Positions 17,605 to 28,046 of a stretch of DNA of 64,000 nt are shown here, piece after piece; position 1 is the first letter of the stretch, and every line of letters starts with the position of its first letter. Origin of the DNA: Gammaproteobacteria bacterium. GTDB lineage: Bacteria; Pseudomonadota; Gammaproteobacteria; SZUA-229. The position numbers were made by a program, and so were the translations under genes. The DNA is taken from positions 19,797 through 83,796 of the forward strand of contig JAOUKT010000007.1 of the NCBI GenBank assembly GCA_029882395.1, in the 5' to 3' direction. The notes beneath the pieces were generated by a model. It was not told the DNA's origin. It saw nothing but the letters and a program-made list of their open reading frames with translations, and searched no databases.

Positions 17605-20340
17605 ATGAACATAAAAAACACCTTAAGTATAAAATTATTATTTCTCATAGTTTTATTGCTGTCTGCTTGTGATGAGAACAAACCGCAAGTAAGCGCTAAC
17701 GACCACCTTGACCTCGCTCGACTGTATTTCAACAAGGGCGCTTTCAAAGCAAGCGTGATCGAGGCCAGAAATGCCTTACAGATTGAACCTGATAACATTG
17801 AAACACTGACCACGATGACAAAGACACTCATCAAACTCAATGACTATGCCTCTGCAAAAAAAACCATCTTACGTGCCATAAGTCTGGACAAAGGCAACGA
17901 AGACCTGAAGACAATGCTTGCAAAAAACCAACTACTTGAGAACGATATCGCATCGGCCAGAAAAACAATCGATGCGATTAATACCAGCTCCATACAAAAC
18001 ATTGCAAACTATAACAATACGAAAGCCGATATACTGTTTGCCTTAAAAGACTTCACTGAAGCAAAAAAATGGTATAACAAATCACTAAAACTCGACAAAA
18101 AAAATGTTATTTCATTGATCGGCGCCGCAAAATCATCAACGCTTCTGAAACAAGCTGAAGAAGCTGACAAGCTGACACAACAAGCCGTTACATATAACCC
18201 CAATAATATAGACGCCTTAATCTGGCAAGCCCAGGTCTATATCTATAAAAAACAATACCGTGATGCTGAAGCCTCGCTTTCAAAAGCAATGGTTGAGCTA
18301 GAACAATACGACACGTTAACCAGTGACAAATACATTGCTATAGAGCTGCTTTCAAAGGTCCTGCTGGCCCAGGGGAAGATAGAAGAATCCTTCCGTTTCA
18401 GCAACTACCTTAGCCAATCCAGGCCCGGTAAACTGCAGGCCGCCTACAAAAAAGCATTCAGCCTTATATCTAACAAAGACAACATTCTGGAAGCCGAGAA
18501 AGCATTTGAAGATGTTTTACGGCAGGCCCCCAGTCACACACCCAGTGGCGTTATGCTTGGTATCATCAACTTTAACAAAGGCGATTATTCACAGGCCGAT
18601 GAATATTTATCCAAATTTGCCAATGAACACAACAGCGCTTTACGCAGTAAAAAGCTGTTAATTTTAACAAAGATCAAACTTAACAACGCGGACGCCGCTA
18701 TACAGATTGCATCTGAAAGCTTAAAAACTCATGGCAATGACGCCGACTTACATGCGCTCTCAGGTTATGCATATTTCATAAACAAAAACCTGAAACAGAG
18801 CATCATAGCATTAAACACCGCAATCGGGCTGTCTGATAACAATGCGATTTACTATTCAAATATTTCTAGCGTCTACCTTAAAGATAAGGATATCAAAAAC
18901 GCGCAAAAGTACGCCAAAATAGCATTGAAGCTCAAGCCTGACTCTGTGCAGGCAAAACTTGTACTGATAGAAACGTACCTGGCCAATAACCAAATTAAAC
19001 AAGCAAAAACGATGGCTACCAACTGGATCAAAAAAACTCCAGGCAACGTGTTAGCTTTAAACACTTCAGCTTCTATCTCACTTAAAAGTAACAATCACTC
19101 GGACGCAAAAAAACTTTTTCTAAAAGCCCTGTCAATCGATCCGCTTAACCTTAACGCCAATACAGCTCTGGTACAGTTTGACATCAACGAGAACAATACC
19201 GACAAGGCCTACGAAAGACTTTATCTGGTACTTAATCAGCACCCTGAACATAATGCGTCATTATCCATGTTGTTTGAACTTGCTAAAAAAACCAACTCTT
19301 TCCACAAGATGGAAAAAATTCTCAGCCTGGTCATCACAAAAAACCCTACAACGATCAACACTCGCTTAGTTTTAGCCCAGTATTATCTGCTGACAAAATC
19401 AGCAGATAAAACGTTACAGATTTTTGACCAAATCACTAAACTAGATCCGAGGAATAGCAAAGCTTACATCTTAAAAGCCAAAGCATTGCATTTACAAAAC
19501 AATAAACAGCAGGCTATTGACACTTATCTTTTGCTGGCTTCAATTCTTCCTGATAATGCGATCGGCTTCACTGAGCTCGGTAAATATTACCTGCAAAACA
19601 ATAATTCTGGGCTGGCGACTGAGCATGCTAAAAAGGCCTTATTGATTAATAACACTTACCTTGATGCCCACATTTTACTGGTTAAATCGGCTATCCAGAA
19701 CAGCAACAAGCCTCTGGCTATGCAATCCATTACTTTTGTAAAAGATCAACTGCCCGATTCGCCGCTGGCAGATATAATGGAGACAGAGCTACACCTTAAA
19801 CTCAATGACACAGAATCGGCATTAAAAGCTCTCGATAGAGCCTGGAAAATCAAAAAGAGCATACAACTCGCCGAGAAATACAAAACTATATTCTTGATTA
19901 ATAAGCAGGACAAACTTGCGTTTAGAGCATGGCATGAATTATCCAAAGAAAATCCATCAAACCTTAAAGTCCAGGTTGCTTATGCTGCCAGCCTGCACCA
20001 GTCTGAGCAATACAATTTAGCCAAACAGGTACTTGAAGCTCAGCTCAGGCTTTCTCCTGACAATGCGGTGTTGCTCAACAACATGGCAGAGATATATCTT
20101 CAAACAAATGACCAGCGGGCGCTTGAGACTGCAAAAAGAGCACATGATCTAGCTCCTCACAGCCCAGCTGTTAAAGACACTCTCGGCTGGATATATCTCC
20201 AGCAACACAAAGACACGACAAAGGCAATTCCATTGCTACAGCAGGCTTATAATGACAGCTCAAGTCAGGACATTAAACAACACCTCATTATTGCCCTGAC
20301 ACAAGCGGGAAGAACTAAAGAAGCCGACAGCTTAAAATAG
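17605..20340 (+). CDS. prsT: PEP-CTERM system TPR-repeat lipoprotein PrsT
   Basis: A 911-residue protein with a lipoprotein signal (lipobox LLSAC, Cys22) followed by tandem tetratricopeptide repeats over almost its whole length, recognisable from recurrent A-x4-Y-L/N spacing and phrases such as NTALVQFDINENN and LLNNMAEIYLQTND. Size, lipobox and place between xrtA and prsK fit PrsT of exosortase A systems, an outer-membrane-anchored scaffold thought to take part in polysaccharide or protein export. It ends in AGRTKEADSLK. A candidate terminator lies about 150 nt downstream, so prsK may have its own promoter. Confidence 0.92.
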   Translation: MNIKNTLSIKLLFLIVLLLSACDENKPQVSANDHLDLARLYFNKGAFKASVIEARNALQIEPDNIETLTTMTKTLIKLNDYASAKKTILRAISLDKGNEDLKTMLAKNQLLENDIASARKTIDAINTSSIQNIANYNNTKADILFALKDFTEAKKWYNKSLKLDKKNVISLIGAAKSSTLLKQAEEADKLTQQAVTYNPNNIDALIWQAQVYIYKKQYRDAEASLSKAMVELEQYDTLTSDKYIAIELLSKVLLAQGKIEESFRFSNYLSQSRPGKLQAAYKKAFSLISNKDNILEAEKAFEDVLRQAPSHTPSGVMLGIINFNKGDYSQADEYLSKFANEHNSALRSKKLLILTKIKLNNADAAIQIASESLKTHGNDADLHALSGYAYFINKNLKQSIIALNTAIGLSDNNAIYYSNISSVYLKDKDIKNAQKYAKIALKLKPDSVQAKLVLIETYLANNQIKQAKTMATNWIKKTPGNVLALNTSASISLKSNNHSDAKKLFLKALSIDPLNLNANTALVQFDINENNTDKAYERLYLVLNQHPEHNASLSMLFELAKKTNSFHKMEKILSLVITKNPTTINTRLVLAQYYLLTKSADKTLQIFDQITKLDPRNSKAYILKAKALHLQNNKQQAIDTYLLLASILPDNAIGFTELGKYYLQNNNSGLATEHAKKALLINNTYLDAHILLVKSAIQNSNKPLAMQSITFVKDQLPDSPLADIMETELHLKLNDTESALKALDRAWKIKKSIQLAEKYKTIFLINKQDKLAFRAWHELSKENPSNLKVQVAYAASLHQSEQYNLAKQVLEAQLRLSPDNAVLLNNMAEIYLQTNDQRALETAKRAHDLAPHSPAVKDTLGWIYLQQHKDTTKAIPLLQQAYNDSSSQDIKQHLIIALTQAGRTKEADSLK

Positions 20341-20386
20341 CAGGGCGAATATAATGATTCAACAACGCCAGCCAACGGCATTAAAA

Positions 20387-20430
20387 CTGACATTTTGTCA
20401 GCTAATTTTACACCTGACAGGATACGTCAG
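20387..20430. repeat. Two CTGAC...GTCAG inverted repeats in tandem
   Basis: Between prsT and prsK, CTGACA-TTT-TGTCAG (20387-20401) is followed 27 bp later by CTGAC-N7-GTCAG (20414-20430). They could be paired operator half-sites or two small RNA hairpins. No T tract follows either one. Confidence 0.5.
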
Positions 20431-20490
20431 CGCTATCAGGAATAGATAAAAATGCATCATTCCTCCACAAATAACTGTAAAGCTATAAAT

Positions 20491-20524
20491 TAGCCAAATA
20501 CTGCCGTTATGGCCTATTTTTTTT
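20491..20524 (+). terminator. Candidate terminator between prsT and prsK
   Basis: TAGCCA (20491-20496) pairs with TGGCCTA (20510-20516) with one bulged base, followed by T8. The stem is short and the loop is 13 nt, so strength is doubtful. Confidence 0.4.
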
Positions 20525-20564
20525 GTTACAATACTGCTGTTAATATAAATAAATTGATCTTCAC

Positions 20565-22637
20565 ATGGACTATAGCGTCAGTTTAATCAGTTACTATTCT
20601 GCGGCATTTCTCTACTTTGCGCTTCTCATACGCTCTCTTCCAAATTTAAAAACCGGCATTTCAAACAAGCTCATAGCGTTTTCTGCCTTCATTACCTGTA
20701 TCTGGTTTTTAATTCTTGCCACACAGCTGCAACTAGACTTATTCGATGTCGCGGTTTATCAGTCACTCGAAATTATAAAATATGCGGCATGGATAGCTGT
20801 TCTACTCTCGGTACTCTACACGGCCAGCCACCAGAAACTGATTCGAAACAAAATACTGCTTTCACTGACAATTACAGCATTCACAATCAATGCAGTTTTG
20901 TTATCTGTGACCATGACACGACCTTTATTAACAATAAATCAATTCAGCTTTATCTATGGTGCGAAATTTTATTTAATCTGCTTAACAGTTCTTTCTATTT
21001 TAGGTCTGGCCCTGGTTGAGCAGGTCATGCGCAATACGCATAAAGATCACCTCTGGAATATCAAGTTCCTGTGTCTGGCTATTGGCGGCATGTTTGCTTA
21101 TGATTTTTTCATGTTCAGTGATGCTTTATTATTAAATCACATAGAAGAGTCTCTGCTCACTGCCCGTGGCTTTATTCAGATTTTTCTCGTACCGTTACTT
21201 TTTATTACCATTTCAAGAAACCCGGTTTGGCGTTTGAAACTGGCTATTTCTCGCCGGGTTGTATTCCACACAGGCACCTTAGCCATCTCCGGTGTTTATC
21301 TTATTTTAATGGCGACAGCAGGCTACTACATCAAAGCCACTGGCGGTGAATGGGGTAATTTATTACAGACTATTTTCTTTATTGCTGCTATTTTGGCTTT
21401 TTTTATTCTGATTATGTCGCGACAGATGCGCGCCAAACTGGTCGTATATATAAGCCGACATTTCTTCCGTTACCACTATGACTACAGACATGAATGGGTT
21501 TCTATGACTAAGGCCCTGTTCATTCAGAATCAGGATGAAAATTTAGCTCACCGTGCACTCACACAAATCAGTTTATTAGTTAACAGTAGCGGTGGCGGCA
21601 TATGGATAAGAAATGAAGACAACATCTATGTTTATACTGATGACTTAAATGCTAACTGGGATTACTTGCAGCCTAATATCGATGAACAGGACTTCATCAT
21701 CTATATGAAAGATAAAAACTGGATTATTGATATAGATGAATATAAAGAAGATCAGAAAAATTACCCGGATCTTACACTGCCCAATACCATCCTCTCATTA
21801 CCCAATGCCTGGCTAATTATTCCTTTAAACATACAGACAACGCTTGTTGGTTTTATTGTCTTGCAACATTCACATGCAAGCTTCGAACTCAACTGGGAAG
21901 ATTATGATATTCTGAAGATTTCCGGCCACCAGGCGGCCAGCGCATTAGCGCAGATGCTCGACAGCGAAGCCCTTGCAAAATCAAGACAGTTTGATGCTTA
22001 CAACCAGATGTCCGCTTTTGTGATTCACGACATCAAAACCGTGGTATCACAACTTTCCCTAATGGTAAATAATGCAGAGCAACACCGAACAAACCCGGCT
22101 TTTATCGATGACATGATAAAAACCACTGAACACAGCGTCTACAAAATGCAGGGCTTACTTAAGCAACTAAAACGCGAAACGCAGCTAGCCGAGCAGTCTA
22201 AGATAAACCTCTCTCAACTGCTTGCTGATGTCGTCTACCAGCATCACAACAACAAACCGGTGCCTCAGCTCACCGGGCATCAAAGCGATATCCATATTCT
22301 TGCCTCCTATGATCACATTCATTCTGCAATCACACACATAATTAAAAACGCTCAAGAAGCGACATCTGATGACGGATATATTAAGATATCCCTGTCAACG
22401 ATAGAGCATACAGCGATAATAAAAATAAGTGACAATGGAATAGGTATGGATACTGAATTTATAAAAAACAATCTTTTCAAACCATTTAGCAGCACCAAAG
22501 GATTATCAGGCATGGGAATCGGCGTCTATCAGTGCCGCCAATATATTCGCGCCGCAAACGGTGACATAAGTGTTGACAGCAAATTAAACAAAGGCACGGC
22601 ATTTACCATCACATTACCTATATACACACAGGAATAA
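20565..22637 (+). CDS. prsK: PEP-CTERM system histidine kinase PrsK
   Basis: Membrane sensor kinase of 690 residues. The N-terminal third holds about eight to ten hydrophobic helices (5-285), then a GAF-like segment (about 310-465). The phosphoacceptor region is HDIKTVVSQLSLM with His488, and the ATPase domain has N box IKNAQEA (593-599), G1 DNGIGM (623-628) and G2 GMGIGVYQ (649-656). This membrane-GAF-kinase order and the gene order with prsR match the PrsK/PrsR pair that controls exosortase-linked exopolysaccharide genes. The ATG has no good ribosome site. prsR begins four bases after the stop, so the two are translationally coupled. Confidence 0.94.
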   Translation: MDYSVSLISYYSAAFLYFALLIRSLPNLKTGISNKLIAFSAFITCIWFLILATQLQLDLFDVAVYQSLEIIKYAAWIAVLLSVLYTASHQKLIRNKILLSLTITAFTINAVLLSVTMTRPLLTINQFSFIYGAKFYLICLTVLSILGLALVEQVMRNTHKDHLWNIKFLCLAIGGMFAYDFFMFSDALLLNHIEESLLTARGFIQIFLVPLLFITISRNPVWRLKLAISRRVVFHTGTLAISGVYLILMATAGYYIKATGGEWGNLLQTIFFIAAILAFFILIMSRQMRAKLVVYISRHFFRYHYDYRHEWVSMTKALFIQNQDENLAHRALTQISLLVNSSGGGIWIRNEDNIYVYTDDLNANWDYLQPNIDEQDFIIYMKDKNWIIDIDEYKEDQKNYPDLTLPNTILSLPNAWLIIPLNIQTTLVGFIVLQHSHASFELNWEDYDILKISGHQAASALAQMLDSEALAKSRQFDAYNQMSAFVIHDIKTVVSQLSLMVNNAEQHRTNPAFIDDMIKTTEHSVYKMQGLLKQLKRETQLAEQSKINLSQLLADVVYQHHNNKPVPQLTGHQSDIHILASYDHIHSAITHIIKNAQEATSDDGYIKISLSTIEHTAIIKISDNGIGMDTEFIKNNLFKPFSSTKGLSGMGIGVYQCRQYIRAANGDISVDSKLNKGTAFTITLPIYTQE

Positions 22638-22640
22638 ACG

Positions 22641-24026
22641 GTGAAAGAAAACAAACGATCGCTCTTAGTTATTGAAGATGACCCGGGTCTGCAAAGTCAG
22701 ATGAAATGGTGTTTTGACAAGGACATTGAAATCATTATAGCTGATGACAATAAATCAGCACTCACTGCGCTCAGGAGGTTTGAGCCGGCCGTTGTTACGC
22801 TTGACCTTGGTCTGCCACCTGATCCCGGCGGATCAAGTGAGGGCTTCAAATTACTTGAAGAAATCATAAAACTATCACCGAATACTAAAGTCATCATCAT
22901 TACAGGGCGTGAGGAAAAAGAAAATGCCGTCAAGGCAATCGGCATGGGTGCTTACGATTTTTATCAAAAACCCGTTGAAGCAGAAACATTAAGCTTTGTT
23001 GTAGAACGCGCATTTAAACTAGCAGCACTTGAGCAAAAAACCCGCGAATTCGAGAAAAACCAGGCCCATAATAACAATTACGGCATCATCACATCTAGTC
23101 CGGAAATGCTTCATATCATTCAAATGATTGAAAAAGTCGCACCATCTGACATTACAACATTAATACTAGGTAAAACCGGCACGGGTAAAGAATTAATAGC
23201 CAAAGCCTTACACAGCGCAAGCAATCGCTCAGATGCACCCTTCTCTGCAATAAACTGTGCAGCCATCCCCGAAAACCTGCTGGAAAGTGAACTCTTTGGC
23301 CATGAGAAAGGAGCATTTACCGGTGCTCATACCCAAAAGAAAGGAAAAATTGAAATAACTGATAGTGGTACATTATTTCTTGACGAGATTGGTGATATGC
23401 CGCCTCCGTTACAGGCAAAGCTGCTGCGCTTTCTTCAGGAGAGGAGCATCGAGCGAGTCGGCGGCACTCAGGAAATCCCGGTAAACGTCAGAGTAGTTTG
23501 TGCCACCCATCAGGATTTACGTAAATTAATCAGTGAAGGCGATTTTAGAGAAGATTTATTCTACCGACTCAGTGAAATTATTATTGACGTACCTTCGCTG
23601 CAAGAGCGACAGGGTGACACGGTCATCATTGCCAACGCCTTGCTCGAATCAATCGCAAATGATCAGGGAACAACTAAAAAACGTTTTAATGATGATGCTT
23701 TAAAAGCCATTGAGCAGCACCCATGGCCAGGCAATGTCAGGGAGTTGGTCAATAAAATCAAACGCGCGGTGATCATGGCAAATGGGCAATATATAACCGC
23801 AGAAGACCTCGATCTTGATACAGATAACAATCAGGATTCGATGCCGTTTAATTTACGTGAAGTTCGTGCAAATGCCGAAAGGCTTGCGATCTTACGAGCG
23901 CTCAGCCATTGTCACGGCAAAATCGCCCAGTCATCCAGATTACTGGGTGTAACACGCCCTACCCTGTATACATTACTTGAGAAATATGACATCCCTACCA
24001 GACAAAAAGAAAGCCATGAGCTCTAG
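22641..24026 (+). CDS. prsR: Sigma-54-dependent response regulator PrsR
   Basis: NtrC-type activator of 461 residues. The receiver domain carries the phosphorylated Asp55 in LDLGLPPDPGG and the switch Lys110 in YQKPVE. The AAA+ domain has Walker A GKTGTGKE (177-184), the sigma-54 contact loop GAFTGA (224-229) and the Walker B region FLDEIGDMP. A Fis-type helix-turn-helix closes the protein (GKIAQSSRLLGVTRPTLY). The start is GTG, four nucleotides after prsK. It should activate sigma-54 promoters of PEP-CTERM and polysaccharide genes elsewhere. I did not find a clear -24/-12 box in this window. A strong terminator follows. Confidence 0.95.
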   Translation: MKENKRSLLVIEDDPGLQSQMKWCFDKDIEIIIADDNKSALTALRRFEPAVVTLDLGLPPDPGGSSEGFKLLEEIIKLSPNTKVIIITGREEKENAVKAIGMGAYDFYQKPVEAETLSFVVERAFKLAALEQKTREFEKNQAHNNNYGIITSSPEMLHIIQMIEKVAPSDITTLILGKTGTGKELIAKALHSASNRSDAPFSAINCAAIPENLLESELFGHEKGAFTGAHTQKKGKIEITDSGTLFLDEIGDMPPPLQAKLLRFLQERSIERVGGTQEIPVNVRVVCATHQDLRKLISEGDFREDLFYRLSEIIIDVPSLQERQGDTVIIANALLESIANDQGTTKKRFNDDALKAIEQHPWPGNVRELVNKIKRAVIMANGQYITAEDLDLDTDNNQDSMPFNLREVRANAERLAILRALSHCHGKIAQSSRLLGVTRPTLYTLLEKYDIPTRQKESHEL

Positions 24027-24043
24027 TCAGTCTCACGTCCCGG

Positions 24044-24077
24044 CAAAAAAAAAGGAGGCCTGAGGCCTCCTTTTTTT
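24044..24077. terminator. Bidirectional terminator between prsR and pnp
   Basis: GGAGGCC/GGCCTCC stem (24054-24070) with a TGA loop, A9 to the left and T7 to the right. It serves both convergent genes. Confidence 0.93.
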
Positions 24078-24097
24078 AAAACCACAAAAAAGCTGAT

Positions 24098-26185
24098 TTA
24101 AGCTTCTGCCGTCTCGTTTACCGCTTTCATGCTCAGGCGAATACGCCCTTGCTTATCAATCTCAAGCACTTTAACTTCAACGGTTTCGCCTTCTTTGAGC
24201 TTATCGGTAACAGCTTCAACACGCTCCTCACTGATTTGAGAAATATGCACCAGACCATCTTTACCCGGTAATATTTCAACAAACGCACCAAAGTCCATGA
24301 TCTTCTTAACGGTGCCGTTATAGACTTTACCCACTTCAGCATCAGAAGTAATCTGTTCGATACGAATTTTAGCTTCTTCAGCAGCAGCCAGATCAGCTGA
24401 GGCAATTTTTATATTACCTTCATCATCGATATCAATGCTGGCGCCCGTTTCTTCCGTAATAGAACGAATAACAGAACCACCTTTACCGATAACATCACGT
24501 ATCTTGTCTGGATTGATCTTGATTGTTACATAACGAGGCGCATATTCAGACATATCTGTACGTGCTTCTGAAATGACTTTATTCATATCATCCAGAATAG
24601 ACAAACGTGCTGTTTGTGCCTGCTGTAAAGCCTGATCCATTATTTCGCGAGTGATGCCCTGAATCTTGATATCCATCTGTAAAGCATTAACACCGTTTAC
24701 AGTACCCGCTACTTTAAAGTCCATATCACCGAGGTGGTCTTCATCACCAAGAATATCAGTAAGAACCGCGAATTTATCGCCTTCTTTAATCAGACCCATT
24801 GCAATACCGGCAACAGGTGCCTTCAATGGAACACCTGCATCCATTAAGGCAAGAGAAGTACCGCAAACAGAAGCCATTGAACTGGAACCATTCGACTCAG
24901 TGATCTCTGAAACCACACGAATAACATACGGGTATTCTTCTTCGCTTGGCATACATGCCATGATGCCGCGCTTGGCCAGGCGACCATGACCTATCTCACG
25001 ACGACCCGGGTTACCAACACGACCCGCTTCACCTACAGAGAAGGGAGGGAAATTATAATGCAGCATAAACGGATCGCGACGCGAACCCTCAAGTGCATCA
25101 ATAATCTGTGCATCACGATCGGTGCCTAATGTCGTTACAACTAATGCCTGAGTTTCACCACGTGTAAACAATGCCGAACCGTGTGTGCGTGGTAAAACAC
25201 CCGTACGAACGGTAATTTTACGAACGTCATCAGTATTACGACCATCGATACGTTTTTCACCTGCAATAATGCGGCTACGTACGATTTTACCTTCTAACTC
25301 ATGGAATACAGTGCTGATTTCATCAGCCGACCAGTCATCAGATGCTAATTTTTCAACCGTTGCATCACGCACGATGCCAACAGCAGCATAACGATCCAGT
25401 TTTTCAGCAATTTGATAAGCTTTTGTCAGATCAGCTGTTGCAAAATCTGCAATCGCAGCTTCTAAAGCAGTATTAGCTGGCGCAGCTGTCCAGTCCCAGG
25501 CCGGTGTAGCCACTTCCTGGGCGAGCTCACTGATGGCAGCAATGACAGTCTGTAATTGCTCATGGCCATACATAACCGCATCTAACATAACCTGTTCAGA
25601 TAACTGATCAGCTTCAGATTCAACCATCAGTACCGCATCAGATGTACCCGCCACAACAAGATCCAGTTTTGAATCTTTAAGCTGAGCATAGGTCGGGTTC
25701 AGCACATAGCTGTCATTGATATAGCCAACGCGCGCTGCACCAATAGGGCCATTAAATGGCGCACCACTGATTGCTAACGCTGCCGAGGCGCCAATCAAGG
25801 CACCGATATCTGGATCAATTTCAGGGTTCAGGGACATAACGGTGGCAATGATCTGCACTTCGTTAGTGAAACCTTCGGGGAATAAGGGACGAATTGGACG
25901 GTCAATTAATCGACTCGTCAATGTTTCTTTTTCGCTTGGGCGGCCTTCACGCTTGAAGAAACCACCCGGGATTTTACCCGCAGCGTAGGTTTTTTCCTGG
26001 TAATTTACAGTCAGTGGAAAAAAGTCACGACCGGCAACTTCTTCTTTGACTGCAACAGCTGTAACCATGACGACAGTACCGTCCATGTCTACAAATACTG
26101 AACCTGAAGCCTGGCGTGCAATTTCACCAGTCGATAAAGTGACGGTATTGTCACCATATTGAAATGTTTTTGTTATAGGATTCAC
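24098..26185 (-). CDS. pnp: Polynucleotide phosphorylase
   Basis: 3'-to-5' phosphorolytic exoribonuclease, part of the RNA degradosome. The 695 residues contain two RNase PH domains (about 1-230 and 310-540), the second with [15 protein letters not shown], then a KH domain (about 552-612; [10 protein letters not shown]) and an S1 domain (about 620-690; [15 protein letters not shown]). The start is GTG, with AAGGA nine bases upstream. It follows rpsO after 84 nt, the classical rpsO-pnp pair; in E. coli a leader cut by RNase III lets PNPase control its own mRNA, but I cannot confirm an equivalent stem here. Confidence 0.98.
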   Translation of the reverse strand: MNPITKTFQYGDNTVTLSTGEIARQASGSVFVDMDGTVVMVTAVAVKEEVAGRDFFPLTVNYQEKTYAAGKIPGGFFKREGRPSEKETLTSRLIDRPIRPLFPEGFTNEVQIIATVMSLNPEIDPDIGALIGASAALAISGAPFNGPIGAARVGYINDSYVLNPTYAQLKDSKLDLVVAGTSDAVLMVESEADQLSEQVMLDAVMYGHEQLQTVIAAISELAQEVATPAWDWTAAPANTALEAAIADFATADLTKAYQIAEKLDRYAAVGIVRDATVEKLASDDWSADEISTVFHELEGKIVRSRIIAGEKRIDGRNTDDVRKITVRTGVLPRTHGSALFTRGETQALVVTTLGTDRDAQIIDALEGSRRDPFMLHYNFPPFSVGEAGRVGNPGRREIGHGRLAKRGIMACMPSEEEYPYVIRVVSEITESNGSSSMASVCGTSLALMDAGVPLKAPVAGIAMGLIKEGDKFAVLTDILGDEDHLGDMDFKVAGTVNGVNALQMDIKIQGITREIMDQALQQAQTARLSILDDMNKVISEARTDMSEYAPRYVTIKINPDKIRDVIGKGGSVIRSITEETGASIDIDDEGNIKIASADLAAAEEAKIRIEQITSDAEVGKVYNGTVKKIMDFGAFVEILPGKDGLVHISQISEERVEAVTDKLKEGETVEVKVLEIDKQGRIRLSMKAVNETAEA

Positions 26186-26269
26186 TGGTTTGTTTCCTTG
26201 ATGGGGGGCCGATTTACTCGTAACCCCGTCAGCAGGGCAAAAAACCAGTAAAACAGCCCTTACAATATA

Positions 26270-26539
26270 TTAGCGACGCAGCCCTAAACGGGTGATGAGG
26301 TCTTTATAACGCCCCTGATTTTTACCTTTCAGGTAATCCAGCAATTTACGGCGCTGATTAACCAACTTCAACAGACCACGACGTGAGTGATGATCGTGTT
26401 TATGACCTTGAAAATGACCTGTTAAATCAGTAATTCGTGCCGTTAATAGAGCCACCTGAACTTCTGGTGAGCCGGTATCATTTTCTACAGTCTGGTAAGA
26501 CTTTACTATTTCCGCCTTGTTGGCGCTGGTTAATGCCAT
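26270..26539 (-). CDS. rpsO: 30S ribosomal protein S15
   Basis: Primary 16S rRNA-binding protein of the small subunit, 89 residues as usual. The rRNA-contact segment [20 protein letters not shown] is unmistakable. A CAGGAGC ribosome site lies just before the ATG at 26539. It has its own promoter (26581-26608) inside the rimP-pnp gene string, which fits the need for high expression. pnp follows on the same transcript. Confidence 0.98.
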   Translation of the reverse strand: MALTSANKAEIVKSYQTVENDTGSPEVQVALLTARITDLTGHFQGHKHDHHSRRGLLKLVNQRRKLLDYLKGKNQGRYKDLITRLGLRR

Positions 26540-26580
26540 TGATTGCTCCTGAACAATATATAGCTAATACTAATCGAAAG

Positions 26581-26608
26581 ATTTTAACATGATATTCAAC
26601 CATGACAA
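26581..26608 (-). promoter_or_regulatory. Sigma-70-like promoter of rpsO-pnp
   Basis: On the minus strand TTGTCA (26608-26603), 16 nt, TAAAAT (26586-26581). Both boxes match 5 of 6 consensus positions; the ATG is 42 nt further on. Confidence 0.6.
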
Positions 26609-26695
26609 AACTTGTTTTTGATTTTTAGAGTATTTTAAGCTAAAAATCTGTTAATTCTTTGTGTTTTAAGGAAAATTGCTAAAATCAGTATAATC

Positions 26696-27613
26696 TTAAC
26701 ACTGTGTATTCATTAAACGTTTCGGCGCGACCAGACCATCATCGTTTATTTCCCCGATGCCTAAAAAGCGCTTTTCGTCATATAGCCTCACCAAACCATT
26801 TGCAGGGGCCTTAGGCACACGCACAGCCTGACCTAAACGCAAATAATACGATAAATCATCGTTCAACCTTAGCTCCGGCATTGTCATAATACCCGCGTCC
26901 ACTGCTAGCAGTTCTTTATCCAGCTGAAGTTCACCTTGCTCTGCAAGCTCTTCAAGCTGCGCCATGGTTACCATTGGAAAACCGCTGAAACTACCCACAT
27001 CAAGCCTGCGCAGCTGTGTCACATAAGAGAGCGTATTTAAGGCTGCGGCCACATCCTCTGCCAGCGTCCTGATATAGGTGCCTTTTGAACAGGCAACCTT
27101 CAACTCAACCTGCTGCTGCTGAAATGACAATAGTTCTATTTCACTGATATGTATGCGGCGCGACTTACGCTCAACTTCAAGCCCTTTTCTAGCCAACTCA
27201 TAAAGTCGCTGGCCGTTATGCTTTAACGCGGAATACATAGGTGGAATCTGCTCACTCTCACCCAAAAAAGAGTCGATCACCGATTCAATCTGCTGTTGCG
27301 TTACCGCATCACAAGGTTTGGTCTCTATCACCTCACCTTCCGCATCACCTGTTGCCGTTCGCTCGCCCAGCTTAAAGCTGACCTGATACACTTTATCGGC
27401 TTCCAGCAAATACTGTGAGACCTTGGTCGCTTCGCCCAGGCAAATTGGAAGCATGCCGGTTGCCAGAGGATCAAGACTACCCGTATGACCGGCCTTAGCG
27501 GCATTGAATAAGCGCTTAACTATCTGCAGCGCCTTATTTGAGCTCATATGAAGCGGCTTATCTAACAATAAAATACCGCTGACAGAACGGCCTTGAGACT
27601 TGCGACGAGACAT
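26696..27613 (-). CDS. truB: tRNA pseudouridine-55 synthase
   Basis: Makes the universally conserved pseudouridine 55 in the T-loop of elongator tRNAs. The catalytic Asp48 lies in AGHTGSLDPLATGMLP. N-terminal GILLLDKP and the later GTYIRTLAED are family signatures, and a C-terminal PUA-like domain (about 245-305) completes the 305-residue protein. It comes 39 nt after rbfA in the rimP-nusA-infB-rbfA-truB operon, and rpsO follows with its own promoter. Confidence 0.97.
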   Translation of the reverse strand: MSRRKSQGRSVSGILLLDKPLHMSSNKALQIVKRLFNAAKAGHTGSLDPLATGMLPICLGEATKVSQYLLEADKVYQVSFKLGERTATGDAEGEVIETKPCDAVTQQQIESVIDSFLGESEQIPPMYSALKHNGQRLYELARKGLEVERKSRRIHISEIELLSFQQQQVELKVACSKGTYIRTLAEDVAAALNTLSYVTQLRRLDVGSFSGFPMVTMAQLEELAEQGELQLDKELLAVDAGIMTMPELRLNDDLSYYLRLGQAVRVPKAPANGLVRLYDEKRFLGIGEINDDGLVAPKRLMNTQC

Positions 27614-27652
27614 ATTGAAACTCTTAGGTATTCAGGTAAAGATTAGAAATGA

Positions 27653-28036
27653 TTATTCTGTGGCATCATCAATCAGGCCTTTTTCTGCGTCGTCTTTGCG
27701 TGCCGCATTGATGAGGTCTGTCAGATGAGCGCCGCGCTCGAGACTTTCATCATAGATGAATTTAAGCGCAGGCACGATACGAGCGTTGATTTCAGCCGCC
27801 AGTTTTTTCCGCAAAAAACCAGAGGCCCGGTTTAACGCCTGCACCGTTTCGTCTTTGTCTTCTTTATTCATCACACTGCAATAAACCGTAGCATGACTTA
27901 AGTCTCGACTTAATTTAATAGCTGTAAAAGACACCATCGCAACCCGGGGATCCTTGACTTCGTTCTGAACAAGCGCAGATAACTCTCTGCGGATTTGCTC
28001 TCCCAAGCGCTGGCTACGTGTAAATTCTTTGGCCAT
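27653..28036 (-). CDS. rbfA: Ribosome-binding factor A
   Basis: KH-like 30S assembly factor needed for 16S rRNA 5' end maturation and cold adaptation; RsgA, also encoded in this window, releases it from the subunit. The 127 residues include the family phrases RSQRLGEQIRRELS, KDPRV and LRKKLAAEINARIVPALKFIYDESLERG. It starts 10 nt after infB, so the two are probably translated together. Confidence 0.97.
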   Translation of the reverse strand: MAKEFTRSQRLGEQIRRELSALVQNEVKDPRVAMVSFTAIKLSRDLSHATVYCSVMNKEDKDETVQALNRASGFLRKKLAAEINARIVPALKFIYDESLERGAHLTDLINAARKDDAEKGLIDDATE

Positions 28037-28046
28037 TTATATCAAC

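Noticed and set aside
26186..26269. Possible RNase III-type leader stem upstream of pnp
   Set aside because: Only a weak GGGG/CCCC pairing with a long loop was found, not the long stem known from E. coli pnp.
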